DNA of 62,377 bases from Chloroflexota bacterium (GTDB taxonomy: Bacteria > Chloroflexota > UBA11872): positions 1-62,377 of the forward strand of contig JAPPLN010000037.1 of the NCBI GenBank assembly GCA_028874175.1, in the 5' to 3' direction. The translations under genes were made by a program, and so were the position numbers. Shown here piece by piece: positions 61,193 through 62,377 of this stretch. Each line of letters starts with the position of its first letter. The first letter of the stretch is position 1. The notes below the pieces were generated by a model that saw only the letters and a list, made by a program, of their open reading frames with translations, did no database searches and was not told the DNA's origin.

Positions 61193-62377
61193 CTACGGCT
61201 CGCAGGCCATCGATCGCAGGTTTGCCACAAACGACTCCTCGTCCATCGCCACCGACCCCGCCGGTATCGGCTGATCCGCCGCCACCGCTTCCCGCACCCT
61301 CGCTCCGTACGAAAGCCCCAGCGGCAACACTCCCTCGGCCGCTAGCACTTCAGCCCGATCGATCAGCCCGTACACCAGCCGCCCGCCCGAACCGTCCAGC
61401 CTGTCCCCCGGCCGCAGGTCGTGCTTCGCATACGCCAGCACCTCTGAAGTCGGCGTTTCGTGTGGAAGTCCGGAGGACGCTCCCAGCAGCGCCGCCTGCG
61501 CAATGCTCAGCGGCGTCTCGATTCCGCACAGGTGGTATTCCCGAAACAGCGCCATCCGCCGGCCATCACTTGAGACTCGCGTCCCGTGAATCCGCATGTC
61601 CTCCCGAATGTGCCCGTCTGCCGAAGTAACGACCGCCCACACCCCGTCCGCGATGTTCTCTGGCAGCTCCGACTCTCCGTCCGCTCCCACCCCATTTGCC
61701 AGATCTACGACACCGGAACTTTCCAACAGCCCGCCGTCTCCGCTCGGCGCAAACAAGTCGGGCAAGCCGCCTAGCCCTACCGACGGCTCGTGCATCCCCC
61801 GGCGATCCGGCGGCAGCCCCGTCATGTTCGACACCGCGCACATCTCGATCTGCGCCTTCGACCCGTCGCGGAACGAGTTGTACATCTGCGCGTTCAGCCG
61901 CAGTCGCGCCGACGCCTCCGCGTCGTATCCCAACCGCGCCAGCGCCCGCTCCGGGTCCCCATGCCGGTCCGCCGGGTACCGTCGCGTACCGCGCCCAACC
62001 GCCACGATTTCCAGGCCCAGCGCCTTGGCCCAGTCGAACAGTTCCATGATCGCCACCGGCTGATCGCCCGCCGCCAGCGAGTACACCACCTCCTGCCGCC
62101 GCGCCTCGCGTGCCAGCGCCCACCCGCAACTCACGTCGGCCTCCACCGTCACCATCACCACGTGACGCCCCTGCCGCAGGGCGTGCAATGCGTTGCGCGC
62201 CGCCACCTCCGGAATCCCGGTTGCTTCCACCAACACGTCAATAGGCGCCGACTCCAGCACCTCCGCGTCCGGCGCCAGCACGGACGCCCCGGCCTCAAGC
62301 GCTCCTCGCGCCTCGCCCGCGTCCTCGCACCGCCGCCACTGCCCCTCCGCCCAGCCGGCCGCCGTTAGAGCCGCCAC
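61193..62377 (-). CDS. Homoserine dehydrogenase-like protein with SAF domain (partial, 5' end outside)
   Basis: About 394 residues are visible; the gene enters from beyond the right edge. The N-terminal half is a Rossmann dehydrogenase lacking its first strand here (DVLVEATGIPEVAARNALHALRQGRHVVMVT; KALGLEIVAVGRGTRRYP). The C-terminal part (about 300-394) is an SAF-like domain (KHDLRPGDRLDGSGGRLVYGLIDRAEVLAAEGVLPLGLSYGARV). It fits the COG4091-type predicted dehydrogenase group, whose substrates are mostly unknown. Convergent with the VOC gene. Confidence 0.82.
   Translation of the reverse strand: MAALTAAGWAEGQWRRCEDAGEARGALEAGASVLAPDAEVLESAPIDVLVEATGIPEVAARNALHALRQGRHVVMVTVEADVSCGWALAREARRQEVVYSLAAGDQPVAIMELFDWAKALGLEIVAVGRGTRRYPADRHGDPERALARLGYDAEASARLRLNAQMYNSFRDGSKAQIEMCAVSNMTGLPPDRRGMHEPSVGLGGLPDLFAPSGDGGLLESSGVVDLANGVGADGESELPENIADGVWAVVTSADGHIREDMRIHGTRVSSDGRRMALFREYHLCGIETPLSIAQAALLGASSGLPHETPTSEVLAYAKHDLRPGDRLDGSGGRLVYGLIDRAEVLAAEGVLPLGLSYGARVREAVAADQPIPAGSVAMDEESFVANLRSMACEP

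Overview
This is a gene-dense, high-GC bacterial chromosome segment of 62.4 kb. Several things point towards Chloroflexota, possibly a SAR202/Dehalococcoidia-type or host-associated lineage. The peptide-binding lipoprotein has a V-E-V-E-K repeat linker of the kind common in that phylum. Housekeeping blocks resemble Gram-positive order (atpC-murA-mreB; clpC near radA-ispD-ispF-cysS-rlmB). Accessory genes include phytanoyl-CoA dioxygenase, SDR and Gfo/Idh oxidoreductases, an MlrC-type peptidase and an ankyrin protein. The taxonomic placement is inference. A perfect ParB-binding parS 16-mer inside cysS shows the segment is chromosomal and probably origin-proximal.

Layout. 1-3.8 kb (+): atpC, murA, mreB and a D-2-hydroxyacid dehydrogenase, closed by a hairpin. 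4.2-6.1 kb (-): rpiB, folE and a GntR/FCD regulator. 6.3-7.8 kb (+): two overlapping thymidylate-kinase-like genes. 7.9-16 kb (-): a NYN-domain gene, then an operon-like series reading radA, ispD, an alpha-helical unknown, a ferredoxin-NADP reductase, ispF, cysS, rlmB-like and folB. 16.2-17.1 kb (+): a small lipoprotein and a 4-TM protein. 17.1-23.5 kb (-): an S1-domain protein and clpC; then a DUF309 gene, a Gfo/Idh dehydrogenase and an SDR.

23.5-26.9 kb is a patchwork. It holds two tRNA-Ser genes, a relBE-type pair, a relic joining the 3' end of an oppF-like gene to a tRNA-Ser 3' end, an AT-rich HAD gene, an orphan HTH antitoxin and a retropepsin-like gene. 26.9-34.6 kb (-) is a tight six-gene operon for peptide/nickel-type ABC uptake, with a Tat-exported sulfite-oxidase-like molybdoenzyme inserted between permease and ATPase genes. 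Farther along (47-49.8 kb) lies modABC for molybdate import, which could supply that enzyme.

34.9-42.6 kb carries metabolic and stress genes: an FGE-like protein, nudC, an L-rhamnose mutarotase, ilvD, a P-loop kinase, a GNAT, a GPP34 protein, hicBA and a methyltransferase. 42.8-43.4 kb and 37.0-37.2 kb hold copies of an element with terminal inverted repeats and a co-varying internal hairpin. 43.4-45.7 kb is a cassette bracketed by 56-bp direct repeats, containing a lone phage-tape-measure-like gene and a small membrane/coiled-coil gene. 49.8-62.4 kb holds an inositol-monophosphatase-like gene, an mlrC-like gene, an ankyrin gene, an SDR, a sugar-dehydrogenase-like lipoprotein, phyH, three related acetyltransferases chained with a solute-binding lipoprotein and tag, a VOC protein, and a truncated homoserine-dehydrogenase-like gene at the right edge.

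The most unusual signals are the TIR elements with compensatory base changes, the tape-measure-like cassette, the perfect 17-bp inverted repeat at the start of modA, the oppF/tRNA relic, the molybdoenzyme inside the opp operon and the intragenic parS. No single obviously new multi-gene defence or biosynthetic system is certain from sequence alone.
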